From positions 372,001-436,000 of the forward strand of contig NZ_CADEAR010000001.1 of the NCBI RefSeq assembly GCF_902825325.1: 64,000 nt of DNA. The letters are read 5' to 3'. The translations under genes were made by a program, and so were the position numbers. This document shows, piece after piece, positions 53,839-62,579 of the stretch (its first letter is position 1; each line of letters opens with the position of its first letter). The notes beneath the pieces were generated by a model that saw only the letters and a list, made by a program, of their open reading frames with translations, had not been told where the DNA came from and ran no database searches. The DNA is from Brucella tritici. GTDB lineage: Bacteria; Pseudomonadota; Alphaproteobacteria; Rhizobiales; Rhizobiaceae.

Positions 53839-54196
53839 AACTGCCCCTCGGGATCAGATAATCGGAATATAATGATAGAAAGGAACCGGCCTTCTTTCCA
53901 GAGGCGACCACACAAAATACTGCGATACTGTCGGAATTGCAGTAGTTATGTGCTCTCTTCTGACTGGTTTCACCTGCCTTTTCTCTTCCTTCCAGTAAAC
54001 GATTCACGATGCAGATAAAACGGCATAACCATCCTCTGGTCAGGCCAATTAGGTTCAATAGCCGAAATTCAGTAGGTCTTTCCCGCCACGCTACGGGTTT
54101 TTTGCTGCTCGCGCAAAATTGGCTTGACCAGAAACCGGTAGCCTTCTACTTCTTCCATTCATAGGTGATGAAACTTTGCGCGAGGGAGGAAGCGCG
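53839..54196. other. Divergent spacer upstream of ribose-type ABC operon
   Basis: 358 bases with no gene. It should hold the promoters of the CNNM gene and of the sugar importer. A weak promoter-like pair TTGACC (54124-54129) and TACTTC (54147-54152), 17 bases apart, precedes the importer by about 45 bases. No operator palindrome stands out, and no LacI, GntR or DeoR-type regulator is encoded nearby. Confidence 0.45.
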
Positions 54197-55738
54197 ATGG
54201 GAGGATTGCCGTCAGCGACAGCGCGCGCCGATACCGCGCCGATCTTGCTCAAGCTGGATTCCGTTTCCAAAGAATTTCCGGGCGTCAAAGCCTTGTCGAA
54301 TGTCAGCTTCGAATTGCGGGCGGGCGAAGTTCATGCCGTCTGCGGCGAAAATGGCGCGGGCAAATCGACCTTGATGAAGATCGTCAGCGGCGTTTATCAG
54401 CCGGATGGCGGGACGATCCATTATCGTGACCAGCCTGTCCGCTTTGCCTCGACGCTTGAATCGGAAGCGGCTGGCATCGCCATCATCCATCAGGAACTGA
54501 ACCTCGTTCCGCATTTGAGCGTTGCCGAGAACATCTATCTCGCCCGCGAGCCGAAACGCGGCTTCTTTGTCGACCGCCGCAAGCTGAAGGAAGATGCACA
54601 GCGTTGCCTCGACCGGCTTGGCGTCAAGATTGATCCGTCGGCACAGGTGCTGAACCTGTCGGTCGCCCAATGCCAGATGGTCGAAATCGCCAAGGCGCTC
54701 TCGCTCAATGCCTCCGTCCTCATCATGGATGAACCGACCTCTTCGCTGACAGAGCAGGAAGCGCAGCTTCTGTTCAAGGTTATCCGTGAACTGAAAGCGC
54801 AAGGCACCGGTATCGTCTATATTTCCCACCGTCTTGATGAAATGGCGGAGATTGTCGACCGCGTCACCATCCTGCGCGACGGGCGCTACGTCTGGACCAA
54901 GGACTTTGACGCTGTGACCGTCGATGAAATCGTGGCCGGGATGGTCGGGCGCTCGCTTGATGAAAAGTTTCCGGAACCGACAAGAAAACCAACGGAGGAA
55001 GTCATTTTCTCGGTTGCGGGGCTCACACGGAGCGGCGTCTTCGAGAATATCGGCTTTGAACTTCGGCGCGGAGAAATCCTTGGCTTTGCCGGGTTGATGG
55101 GCGCTGGGCGTACGGAAGTGGCGCGCGCGATCTTCGGCGCCGATCCACATGATGCCGGAACCATTGTGCTTGAAGGTGAGACACTGTCCATCTCCAGCCC
55201 GCGCGACGCCATCGAGGCAGGCATCGCCTATCTGTCGGAAGATCGCAAGGCGCAAGGGCTGGCCGTCAAGATGCCGGTCGATGCCAATCTCACGCTCGCC
55301 AATATGGAAGCGGTCAGCAGTTCCTATGGTGTGATCGATTTCGAACGGCAGCGGCAGGCAAGCCAGCGCTACGTCGATCTTCTGAACATCAAGACACCGG
55401 GACTGGCCCAGCCCGTTCGTCTGCTGTCGGGCGGCAACCAGCAGAAGATCATCGTCGGCAAATGGCTGTTCCGCGAACCGCGCATCATGTTCTTCGACGA
55501 GCCGACGCGGGGCATCGATGTCGGTGCAAAATTTGCGATCTACCAGATCATGGACGAACTCGCCGCAAGGGGCATCGGCATTGTGCTGATCAGCTCGGAA
55601 CTGCCGGAAATTCTCGGGCTTTCGGACCGCGTGGCGGTCTTTCACGAGGGACGCATCACTGCCGTCCTGAACACGGCTGCGACATCGCAGGAAGAAATCA
55701 TGACCTATGCTTCCGGTCGGGGCCGGCAGGACAAATGA
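54197..55738 (+). CDS. Sugar ABC transporter ATP-binding protein (RbsA/MglA-like, two NBDs)
   Basis: 513 aa double ATPase energising a ribose-type importer. First NBD: Walker A CGENGAGKST near residue 52, signature LSVAQCQM near residue 153, Walker B LIMDEPTSSL near residue 175. Second NBD: degenerate Walker A GLMGAGRTE near residue 299 (usual for the family), signature LSGGNQQK near residue 410, Walker B MFFDEPTRGID near residue 430. ATG 54197 follows GGGAGG; an in-frame TTG at 54176 is possible but would place the ribosome site inside the gene. Operon with the permease and binding protein. Confidence 0.92.
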   Translation: MGGLPSATARADTAPILLKLDSVSKEFPGVKALSNVSFELRAGEVHAVCGENGAGKSTLMKIVSGVYQPDGGTIHYRDQPVRFASTLESEAAGIAIIHQELNLVPHLSVAENIYLAREPKRGFFVDRRKLKEDAQRCLDRLGVKIDPSAQVLNLSVAQCQMVEIAKALSLNASVLIMDEPTSSLTEQEAQLLFKVIRELKAQGTGIVYISHRLDEMAEIVDRVTILRDGRYVWTKDFDAVTVDEIVAGMVGRSLDEKFPEPTRKPTEEVIFSVAGLTRSGVFENIGFELRRGEILGFAGLMGAGRTEVARAIFGADPHDAGTIVLEGETLSISSPRDAIEAGIAYLSEDRKAQGLAVKMPVDANLTLANMEAVSSSYGVIDFERQRQASQRYVDLLNIKTPGLAQPVRLLSGGNQQKIIVGKWLFREPRIMFFDEPTRGIDVGAKFAIYQIMDELAARGIGIVLISSELPEILGLSDRVAVFHEGRITAVLNTAATSQEEIMTYASGRGRQDK

Positions 55739-55748
55739 GGACGCAGTA

Positions 55749-56786
55749 ATGGCCGAAATCACTACGGACAAGCCCCAGCAGACGGCAAAATCCAAGGGGC
55801 TCAGCGACCGTCAGAAGGATATCATCCAGAAATTTGCGGCTGTCGGCAGCCTGATCATTCTGGCGGCGATCTTTTCCGTCACCAGCAGCGCCTTCATGAC
55901 CGTCAACAATGCGATGACCATCGCCTTGCAGGTGACCTCAATCGCGTTTCTCGGCATCGGTGCAACCTATGTCATCATAACCGGCGGCATCGATCTTTCG
56001 GTCGGCTCGGTTCTGGCGCTTGCCGGTGTGGTGGCGGCCCTTGCCGTCAAGGACCTTTCGATGCCCATCCCGCTCGCCATGCTGCTCGGCATATTGACGG
56101 GATCACTCTGCGGCCTCATCAACGGCGTCGTCATCACAAAACTCAAGCTGCCGCCCTTCATCGCTACGCTCGGCATGATGCTGATTGCGCGCGGTGTGGC
56201 GCTTCAGATCACCGGCGCGCGCGCCGTTTCCGGCCTTGGCGAATCCTTCGGCGTGCTGGGAAACGGCTCGCTGTTTCGCATCGAGAGCATCGACGAACAG
56301 GGTTTTCCGGTCGTCACCTTTCCCGGCATTCCCTACCCGGTGGTGCTGATGATCGTGATCGCGATTGCGGCAGCACTCGTCTTGAACCGCACCGTGCTTG
56401 GCCGCCACATCTATGCCATCGGATCGAATGCCGAGGCTGCACGGCTTTCCGGTGTCAATGTCGCCCGCGTGACGGCCTTCACCTATGTCGTTTCGGGAAC
56501 ACTGGCTGGTCTGACGGGCTGCGTTCTCATGTCCCGCCTCGTGACTGCACAGCCCAATGAAGGCGTCGCCTATGAGCTCGACGCCATTGCGAGCGCGGTT
56601 ATCGGCGGCACGTCGCTGATCGGCGGCGTCGGCACGATTTCGGGCACGTTCATCGGCTCGTTCGTCATCGGAATCCTGCGGAATGGCCTCAATATGAACG
56701 GCATTTCCGCTTTCACACAGCAGATCATCATCGGCCTCGTCATTCTGGGCACAGTATGGATCGACCAGATGCGCAACCGCCGATGA
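55749..56786 (+). CDS. Sugar ABC transporter permease (RbsC-like)
   Basis: 345 aa with about 10 hydrophobic segments, BPD_transp_2 type. The ITGGIDLSVGSVLALAGVVA segment near residue 77 and GRHIYAIGSNAEAARLSGVN near residue 218 are family signatures; VIGGTSLIGGVGTISGTFIG lies near residue 283. ATG 55749 follows GAGGA. The gene is 10 bases after the ATPase, so the two are cotranslated. Inner-membrane channel of the importer; sugar unknown. Confidence 0.92.
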   Translation: MAEITTDKPQQTAKSKGLSDRQKDIIQKFAAVGSLIILAAIFSVTSSAFMTVNNAMTIALQVTSIAFLGIGATYVIITGGIDLSVGSVLALAGVVAALAVKDLSMPIPLAMLLGILTGSLCGLINGVVITKLKLPPFIATLGMMLIARGVALQITGARAVSGLGESFGVLGNGSLFRIESIDEQGFPVVTFPGIPYPVVLMIVIAIAAALVLNRTVLGRHIYAIGSNAEAARLSGVNVARVTAFTYVVSGTLAGLTGCVLMSRLVTAQPNEGVAYELDAIASAVIGGTSLIGGVGTISGTFIGSFVIGILRNGLNMNGISAFTQQIIIGLVILGTVWIDQMRNRR

Positions 56787-56856
56787 GAGGGGAGACGGGA
56801 TGCGTCAGGCATTCCGAAAAAGGGTAGAGCCAAGAGCTCGATAACAGGAGGAAAAC

Positions 56857-57798
56857 ATGCGTAAACTGGTTTCTGCATTGATGGCTTCGGCCTTTGTGCT
56901 TGCGGGAGCGGCAGGCGCTTCGGCGGGCGAAATCGCCGTTATCGTCAAGACCGTGAATTCGACTTTCTGGCAGAACGTTCAGAAGGGTGCCGAAGCTGCG
57001 ATCAAGGATTCCAAGGATCACACCATGACCTTCCAGGGTCCGGCGGCTGAATCGGCCATCGCCGATCAGGTGAACATGGTGGAAAATGCCGTAAACCGCA
57101 AAGTGGATGCAATCCTGCTTGCCCCGTCCGACCCGGACGCGCTGACGCCTGCCGTAAAGAAAGCATGGGAAGCCCGCATTCCGGTCGTCATCATTGACTC
57201 GCAGCTCGCCGATGGCAGCGACAAATACTACCAGTCGTTCCTCGCCACCGATAACCGCAAGGCCGGTGAAGCCGCAGCCAAGGCCCTGATCGACAAGGCA
57301 GGCACAACCGGCAAGATCGCAGTCATGTCCTATGTTGCAGGCGCTGGCTCGGAAATCGGTCGTGTCGGCGGCTTCGTGGATTACATCAAGGCCAATTCCA
57401 AGCTGGAAATCGTCGGCCCCTACTATTCACAGTCGCAGATGGCGACGGCCCTGAACCAGACCACCGACGTTCTGGCGGCCAATGGCGATCTCGTCGGCAT
57501 CTTCGGCGCCAACGAGCCGACCGCTATCGGCATGGGCCGCGCGATCAAGCAGGCAGGCAAGTCCGGCAAGCTGACCGCCATCGGCTTTGACGGCAATCAG
57601 GATCTGCAGGAATTCGTCAAGGACGGCACGCTCAACGCCATCGTCGTTCAGGGTTCCTACCAGATGGGCGAAAAGGGTATCGAAACCCTGCTGAAGGTGC
57701 TGAACAAGGAAAAGGTCGAGAAGGTTGTCGATACGGGCGCCGTTGTCGTGACCAAGGACAATATCGACCAGCCGGAAGCCAAGAACGTGCTTTACTAA
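56857..57798 (+). CDS. Periplasmic sugar-binding protein (RbsB-like)
   Basis: 313 aa. A signal peptide spans residues 1-24 (MRKLVSALMASAFVLAGAAG...ASA|GE). Two-lobe type I periplasmic-binding fold: FWQNVQKGAEAAIKD near residue 36, DQVNMVENAVNRKVDAILLA near 69, the VVIIDSQLADGSDKYYQSF hinge region near 108, and NEPTAIGMGRAIKQAG near 212. AGGAGG lies 6 bases before the ATG. Presumably the sugar receptor for the ABC genes upstream (70-base gap). Ligand unknown; the adjacent sugar-acid enzymes hint at a pentose, hexose or aldonate. Confidence 0.9.
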   Translation: MRKLVSALMASAFVLAGAAGASAGEIAVIVKTVNSTFWQNVQKGAEAAIKDSKDHTMTFQGPAAESAIADQVNMVENAVNRKVDAILLAPSDPDALTPAVKKAWEARIPVVIIDSQLADGSDKYYQSFLATDNRKAGEAAAKALIDKAGTTGKIAVMSYVAGAGSEIGRVGGFVDYIKANSKLEIVGPYYSQSQMATALNQTTDVLAANGDLVGIFGANEPTAIGMGRAIKQAGKSGKLTAIGFDGNQDLQEFVKDGTLNAIVVQGSYQMGEKGIETLLKVLNKEKVEKVVDTGAVVVTKDNIDQPEAKNVLY

Positions 57799-57820
57799 GC
57801 CGGGTCGGCTCATACGTGAG

Positions 57821-57850
57821 AAAGGGAGGCATAATGCCTCCCTTTTGTTT
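57821..57850 (+). terminator. Rho-independent terminator after the ABC operon
   Basis: Stem AAAGGGAGGC / GCCTCCCTTT (10 bp, loop ATAAT) followed by TGTTTTT. This has a strong GC-rich stem and a T-run, the textbook form. It also faces the 3' end of the convergent RraA-like gene about 50 bases away. A degenerate remnant of the mosaic repeat (CAAAACCGCTTCGCACTTTT) follows at about 57866-57885. Confidence 0.85.
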
Positions 57851-57902
57851 TTGCACATTATCCAACGCAAAACCGCTTCGCACTTTTGCTGGAAATGCTC
57901 TG

Positions 57903-58628
57903 TTAGCGACCGTTCTGCTCGCGCCAGTTCTGGAACTTGCGCTCGGTCTCTTCCTTCGTGCACGGATAGAGGCCGACAATGGTGGCACCGTTCAGCACCT
58001 CTTCCAGCACGAAATCCTCATAGGTTTCCATGCCGATGCATTCGGCTGCAATTTCATCGGCAAGATGAGCCGGAATAACCATCACACCGTCGGCATCGCC
58101 GAGCAGCACGTCACCCGGAAACACCGCCGCATCGCCGCAGGCTATCGGCACATTGATATCCACCGCCTCATGCAGCGTCAGATTGGTCGGCGCGGAAGGC
58201 TTGGCGCAATAGGCCGGCATATCAAGCTCGCCGATCCCGCTGACGTCGCGAAAGCCACCGTCTGAAACAATGCCCGCCGCGCCGCGCAAGGCAAGCCTTG
58301 TCACAAGGATCGATCCGGCCGTCGCCGCACGCGCATCCTTGCGTGCATCCATCACCAGCACCCAACCGGGCGGACATGCCTCTATCGCAACACGCTGCTT
58401 ATGGTCCGGATTGCGGAAAACCGTTATGGGGTTGCGGTCCTCACGCGCCGGGATGTAGCGCAGCGTGAAGGCCTGACCGACCATATTCTCGCGCTTTCGC
58501 GCCACCGGCAGCACGCCCTGAATGAACTGGTTGCGCAGGCCGCGCTTGTAAAGCGCCGTTGCAACGGACGCCGTCGAAACCGTCTTCAGCTTCGCCCGCG
58601 TTTCCTCGGAAAGCACATAATCTGACAT
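57903..58628 (-). CDS. RraA/HMG-aldolase-family protein
   Basis: 241 aa. The segment GAAGIVSDGGFRDVSGIGEL near residues 115-134 carries the conserved Gly-Gly and Arg-Asp residues of the family, and GDVLLGDADGVMVIPAH near residue 172 the second conserved region. Family members act as metal-dependent aldolases/decarboxylases of keto acids (the RNase-E inhibitor role is E. coli RraA). Placed 12 bases after a sugar-acid dehydratase, it is likely an aldolase cleaving a keto-acid intermediate. Exact substrate is not determined. Confidence 0.83.
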   Translation of the reverse strand: MSDYVLSEETRAKLKTVSTASVATALYKRGLRNQFIQGVLPVARKRENMVGQAFTLRYIPAREDRNPITVFRNPDHKQRVAIEACPPGWVLVMDARKDARAATAGSILVTRLALRGAAGIVSDGGFRDVSGIGELDMPAYCAKPSAPTNLTLHEAVDINVPIACGDAAVFPGDVLLGDADGVMVIPAHLADEIAAECIGMETYEDFVLEEVLNGATIVGLYPCTKEETERKFQNWREQNGR

Positions 58629-58640
58629 CGAGGCTGCCTC

Positions 58641-60374
58641 TCAATAAATGACCGGTTCGTCGACAGGACGGCCGAAATCGGTTTTCAGGAAGTCGAAATC
58701 GCAGCCCTTGTCGGCCTGTTCGACATGCTTGGAAAAGACAAAGCCGTAGCCGCGCTCATATTTGGGTGGTGGCGTCTGCCAGGCCGCGCGTCGTGCAGCC
58801 AGTTCTTCGTCGGAAACCAGCATGTTGAGACTGCGGGCTGGAATGTCGAGTTCGACTGTGTCACCGGTCTTTAGCAGGGCAAGCGGGCCGCCGATGAAGG
58901 ATTCCGGCGCGACATGCAGAACACAGGCACCGAAACTGGTTCCCGACATGCGCGCATCCGAAATACGCACCATGTCGCGCAGCCCAAGCTTCAACAGCGC
59001 TTTCGGCATGGGGATCATGCCCCATTCCGGCATGCCCGGCCCGCCCTGTGGACCCGCATTGCGCAACACCAGAACCGTGTCCGGCGTCATCGGATAATCG
59101 GGGTCGTCGATGATCTTCTTCAGGTCCGGGTAGCTGTCCGCGACAAGCGCCGGGCCTTTGTGGCGATGAAAGCGGGGATCGCAAGCTGCAGGCTTTATCA
59201 CCGCGCCATCGGGACAGAGATTGCCTTTCAGCACCGCAAGCGAACCCTCATGATAGACCGGATTGGAAAGCGGACGGATCACATCCTCGTTCCAGATGTG
59301 AACCTCTTCCAGACCATCGGTCAGCGGCTTGCCGGTCACGGTCACCGCGGAAGGATCAAGCTTGTCGCCAAGCTGCTTCATCAGCGCCCGCAACCCGCCT
59401 GCATAATAGAAATCCTCCATCAGATAGGTCGTGCCGGAGGGCCTGATATTGGCGATCACAGGCGTCGTGCGTCCGATACGGTCGAGATCGTCCAGTTCCA
59501 GCGGCACGCCCGCCCGGCGCGCCATCGCGATCAGATGGATGATGGCATTTGTCGAACAACCCGTCGCCATTGCGACAGTGACCGCATTGGTGATCGCGGC
59601 GGGCGTCATGATCTTTTCCGGTGTCAGGTCTTCCCAGATCATCTCGACGATGCGGCGGCCGCATTGCGTGGACATGCGCTGGTGATTGGCATCTGCAGCC
59701 GGAATCGATGATGCACCGGGAAGCGTCAGCCCCATGGCTTCGGCAATCGCGGTCATGGTCGATGCGGTTCCCATGGTCATGCAATGGCCGTAGGACCGGG
59801 CGATGCCGCCTTCGATCCCCTGCCATTCCTCCTTGGAAATGGTGCCTGCGCGGCGCTCGTCCCAATATTTGAAGCCATCCGTGCCAGAGCCCAGATATTT
59901 ACCGGCATAATTGCCGCGCAGCATTGGTCCGGCAGGCAGGAAGATGAACGGCAGTCCCATGCTGACCGCACCCATGACGAGGCCCGGCGTGGTCTTGTCA
60001 CAGCCGCCCATCAGCACCGCGCCGTCGATCGGATGCGAGCGCAAAAGCTCCTCGGTCTCCATCGCCAGCAGGTTGCGATAGAGCATGGTTGTCGGCTTCA
60101 CGAAGTTTTCCGACAGCGACAATGCAGGCAGTTCCATCGGGAAGCCGCCGGCTTGCAGGATGCCACGCTTGACCCACTCCACCCGATCCTTGAAATGCAT
60201 GTGGCAAGGCTGGGCCTCGGACCATGTATTTATGATGGCGATGATCGGACGACCTTCCCAGTCGACCGGGTCATATCCCATCTGCATGGTGCGCGAACGA
60301 TGGCCGAACGAGCGTTGGTCATCGGGCAGCATCCAGCGCGCCGAGCGCAGGTCACCATAGGTCTTTCTCGTCAT
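58641..60374 (-). CDS. IlvD/Edd-family sugar-acid dehydratase
   Basis: 577 aa. Fe-S and metal-site segments are present: GGCDKTTPG near residue 130, SYGHCMTMGTASTM near residue 200, ATGCSTNAIIH near residue 280, and SDARMSGTSFG near residue 478. In this family members dehydrate dihydroxy-acids: IlvD (branched-chain), Edd (6-phosphogluconate) and sugar-acid dehydratases for arabinonate, xylonate, gluconate or similar. The neighbours (lactonase, RraA-like, enolase-superfamily) indicate a sugar-acid substrate. ATG 60374 is preferred; a longer frame to 60443 enters the spacer repeat. Confidence 0.85.
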   Translation of the reverse strand: MTRKTYGDLRSARWMLPDDQRSFGHRSRTMQMGYDPVDWEGRPIIAIINTWSEAQPCHMHFKDRVEWVKRGILQAGGFPMELPALSLSENFVKPTTMLYRNLLAMETEELLRSHPIDGAVLMGGCDKTTPGLVMGAVSMGLPFIFLPAGPMLRGNYAGKYLGSGTDGFKYWDERRAGTISKEEWQGIEGGIARSYGHCMTMGTASTMTAIAEAMGLTLPGASSIPAADANHQRMSTQCGRRIVEMIWEDLTPEKIMTPAAITNAVTVAMATGCSTNAIIHLIAMARRAGVPLELDDLDRIGRTTPVIANIRPSGTTYLMEDFYYAGGLRALMKQLGDKLDPSAVTVTGKPLTDGLEEVHIWNEDVIRPLSNPVYHEGSLAVLKGNLCPDGAVIKPAACDPRFHRHKGPALVADSYPDLKKIIDDPDYPMTPDTVLVLRNAGPQGGPGMPEWGMIPMPKALLKLGLRDMVRISDARMSGTSFGACVLHVAPESFIGGPLALLKTGDTVELDIPARSLNMLVSDEELAARRAAWQTPPPKYERGYGFVFSKHVEQADKGCDFDFLKTDFGRPVDEPVIY

Positions 60375-60392
60375 TTCCCTACCTTCCCGATC

Positions 60393-60449
60393 AAAGCGTA
60401 TTCCAAAGGGCGCGAAACGGCCTTCGGAAAAAATGCAATTCAAAACAAA
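60393..60449 (-). repeat. Degenerate mosaic repeat
   Basis: GCGTATTCCAAAGGGCGCG, then AAACGGCCTTCGGAAAAAATG and ATTCAAAACAAAT, matches the modules of the repeat at 32261-32364 with mismatches. It lies in the 101-base gap between the lactonase and dehydratase genes of one minus-strand operon, where it may act on transcript processing. Confidence 0.5.
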
Positions 60450-60475
60450 TATTTATGGGGAGATTAGCGACCACG

Positions 60476-61372
60476 CTACGCTCCCCTCATCCGGGTGACC
60501 GGGGCCCCGGCAACAGACGCCTGCGCCAGAAACACACCGCCCGACCGAGGGGCCGCCTCCAGAGCCGCTTCCGGCAACTGGCGATGCGAGGTGATGGCCA
60601 GAAGCGTCAGATCAGCCCCGCAAAAACAGGGCATTGTCGGAGCCGGAACCGGTACGGGAACCTTTTCAAGCAGATTGCCCTCGCGGTCGAAGCGATTCAG
60701 GACACCCGCAGATACGCCCGCGCTCCAATAAGCGCCCTCGGCATCGCAGGCACCGCCGTCCGGCCTGCCGCTCAGTTCATCGAGATCGCGAATGCGCTTG
60801 CGCCCGCTTATGTCACCGGTCTCCAGGTCGAAGTCGTAACGGTCGATCCACGGTCCGCGTGAATCCGTATGAAACATGGTTCCGCCATCTGCCGTCCAGG
60901 CGAGACCGTTCGAAATCTCGAAGCCTTCAGCCTTCACGGACGCATTGCCATCGCCGGTCACCCGGTAGAGCCGCGAGATGGCTTCGCGCTCAGGACGGCC
61001 ATCCATGCTGCCGATCCAGAAGGCACCATCGGGGCCAACCTTGCCGTCGTTGAGGCGGGAGGTGATGGGCTCGTCATAGGCGGACCACAGCGGTTCCTCG
61101 CTACCCGTTTCAGGGTCAAACACAACGAGTTGGCGTGAAAGCGCCACCACGAGACGTCCGCTTTCGGTCAATCCAAGGCTCGCCACCTGGCTTGCAAAGG
61201 TCCATTCACGAAGCACGCCCCGACCGGTATCTATGGCGGCGTCAATGTCGATTTCATATATGCGGCGCCCATAGATATCGCAGGCGAAAAGTGTTTGCCT
61301 GCGGTCATCCCAGACCGGGCTTTCCATCAATTGCCCGCGCAGATCGGCTATGCAGCGAAATGGTCCCATCAT
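60476..61372 (-). CDS. SMP-30/gluconolactonase-family lactonase
   Basis: 298 aa six-bladed propeller enzyme opening sugar lactones to acids. Conserved sites are ESPVWDDRRQTLFACDIYGR near residues 17-36 (metal Glu), SRLNDGKVGPDGAFWIGSM near 105-123, EISNGLAWTADG near 150 (metal Asn), and GGACDAEGAYWSAG near 205 (metal Asp). The start overlaps the stop of the enolase-superfamily gene by 4 bases. In the inferred route it makes the acid used by the dehydratase downstream. Confidence 0.88.
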   Translation of the reverse strand: MMGPFRCIADLRGQLMESPVWDDRRQTLFACDIYGRRIYEIDIDAAIDTGRGVLREWTFASQVASLGLTESGRLVVALSRQLVVFDPETGSEEPLWSAYDEPITSRLNDGKVGPDGAFWIGSMDGRPEREAISRLYRVTGDGNASVKAEGFEISNGLAWTADGGTMFHTDSRGPWIDRYDFDLETGDISGRKRIRDLDELSGRPDGGACDAEGAYWSAGVSAGVLNRFDREGNLLEKVPVPVPAPTMPCFCGADLTLLAITSHRQLPEAALEAAPRSGGVFLAQASVAGAPVTRMRGA

Positions 61373-62568
61373 TCAGCCTCTGTTTTCCGCCGGATGACAT
61401 CGGGATGATCGAGCACGAAATCGGAGAGTTCCAGTCCGAGTCCTGCCCCCTCGAACGGATAGATCACGCCGTTCTCGATACGCGGCATCACAGTCACCAG
61501 ATCGCGATACCAGGACGTGTAATAGGCGCGGACGGATTCCTGATAGATCGCATTCGGAGCATTGAGCGACAGGTGAATGGAAGCCGCAAAAACCACCGGT
61601 CCGGTACAGTCATGCGGCGCAATGGGGCGCTGGAATGCTTCGGCCATGGTGGCGATCTTTTTCGCCTCCGAAAGCCCGCCGCACCAGGAAATGTCGAGCA
61701 TGACATAATCGGACGCATCGGCGCGCAGGACATCGAGAAATTGCGCGCGCGTCGCCATGGTTTCGCTGGCGCAGACCGGAATGCCGGACTGGCGCGCATA
61801 AACGGCCAGCGCCTGCGGGTTCATCATCTTTATCGGGTCTTCCGACCAGAAAGGCCGGAAGGCTTTCAATTCGCGTGCGATGGCCAGAGCCGACGTCAGG
61901 TCCCACATGGAATGAAACTCGACCATGATTTCCATCCGGTCGCCAACAGCATCGCGTATCTGGCGGAACGGTTCCAGCGCCTTGTCGAGATCGCCAGCAT
62001 GGATAAAGTTTCCGCCGGATGCGACGGCAAACGGGTCGAAAGGCCAGATTTTCATGGCCGTGATGCCTTCCGACAGAAGGCTTTCAGCAAGTGCGCCTGC
62101 ATCCCTGTGAAAGGCAAGCTGGTCCTCGTACGGGCCTTCCTTCGCCTCGTCGGCATCACCAATATAACGGCGGGCACCGCTCTTGTTATAAGTGTAACCG
62201 GCGCAGGTGTTGTAGGTCCGGATCGACTGCCGAGACAAACCGCCGAGCAACTGGTGGATCGGCTGGCCAGTCACCTTGCCGAATATATCCCACAGCGCGA
62301 TGTCGATTGCCGAGGCAGCGCGGATTTCCACGCCCGACGACCGAAAGCCGACATAGGGCTCCAGCAGCAGCTTGGAGATACGGTCGATCTCCAGCGGATT
62401 TTGGCCAAGGAGCAGCGGCGCAATATCGCTATGGATATAGGCTGCGACCGCATTCGCGCCGCGAAATGTCTCGCCAAGGCCGACAATGCCTTCGTCGGTG
62501 TGGACCTGCACCCACACTATGTTGTTGAGGTGCGGAAGCTGCACCGTTTCGATAGCCGTGATCTTCAT
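61369..62568 (-). CDS. Enolase-superfamily (mandelate racemase-like) sugar-acid dehydratase/epimerase
   Basis: 399 aa from ATG 62568. N-terminal capping domain plus TIM barrel with the metal ligands and acid/base groups in order: MKIWPF near residue 175, EIMVEFHSMWDL near 220 (metal), WSEDPIKMM near 250 (metal), CASETMATR near 273 (metal), and APHDCTGP near 326 (catalytic His). Members dehydrate or epimerise sugar acids (galactonate, fuconate, tartrate and others). A longer frame to 62655 overlaps the permease and is rejected. The substrate must be tested, but its context is sugar-acid catabolism. Confidence 0.85.
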   Translation of the reverse strand: MKITAIETVQLPHLNNIVWVQVHTDEGIVGLGETFRGANAVAAYIHSDIAPLLLGQNPLEIDRISKLLLEPYVGFRSSGVEIRAASAIDIALWDIFGKVTGQPIHQLLGGLSRQSIRTYNTCAGYTYNKSGARRYIGDADEAKEGPYEDQLAFHRDAGALAESLLSEGITAMKIWPFDPFAVASGGNFIHAGDLDKALEPFRQIRDAVGDRMEIMVEFHSMWDLTSALAIARELKAFRPFWSEDPIKMMNPQALAVYARQSGIPVCASETMATRAQFLDVLRADASDYVMLDISWCGGLSEAKKIATMAEAFQRPIAPHDCTGPVVFAASIHLSLNAPNAIYQESVRAYYTSWYRDLVTVMPRIENGVIYPFEGAGLGLELSDFVLDHPDVIRRKTEAE

Positions 62569-62579
62569 TCTGTTGTGCC

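Noticed and set aside
54212-55795. A 527-codon open frame antisense to the sugar ABC ATPase gene
   Set aside because: It mirrors the third-position bias of the well-supported plus-strand gene, has no recognisable domain, and its composition is that of reverse reading.
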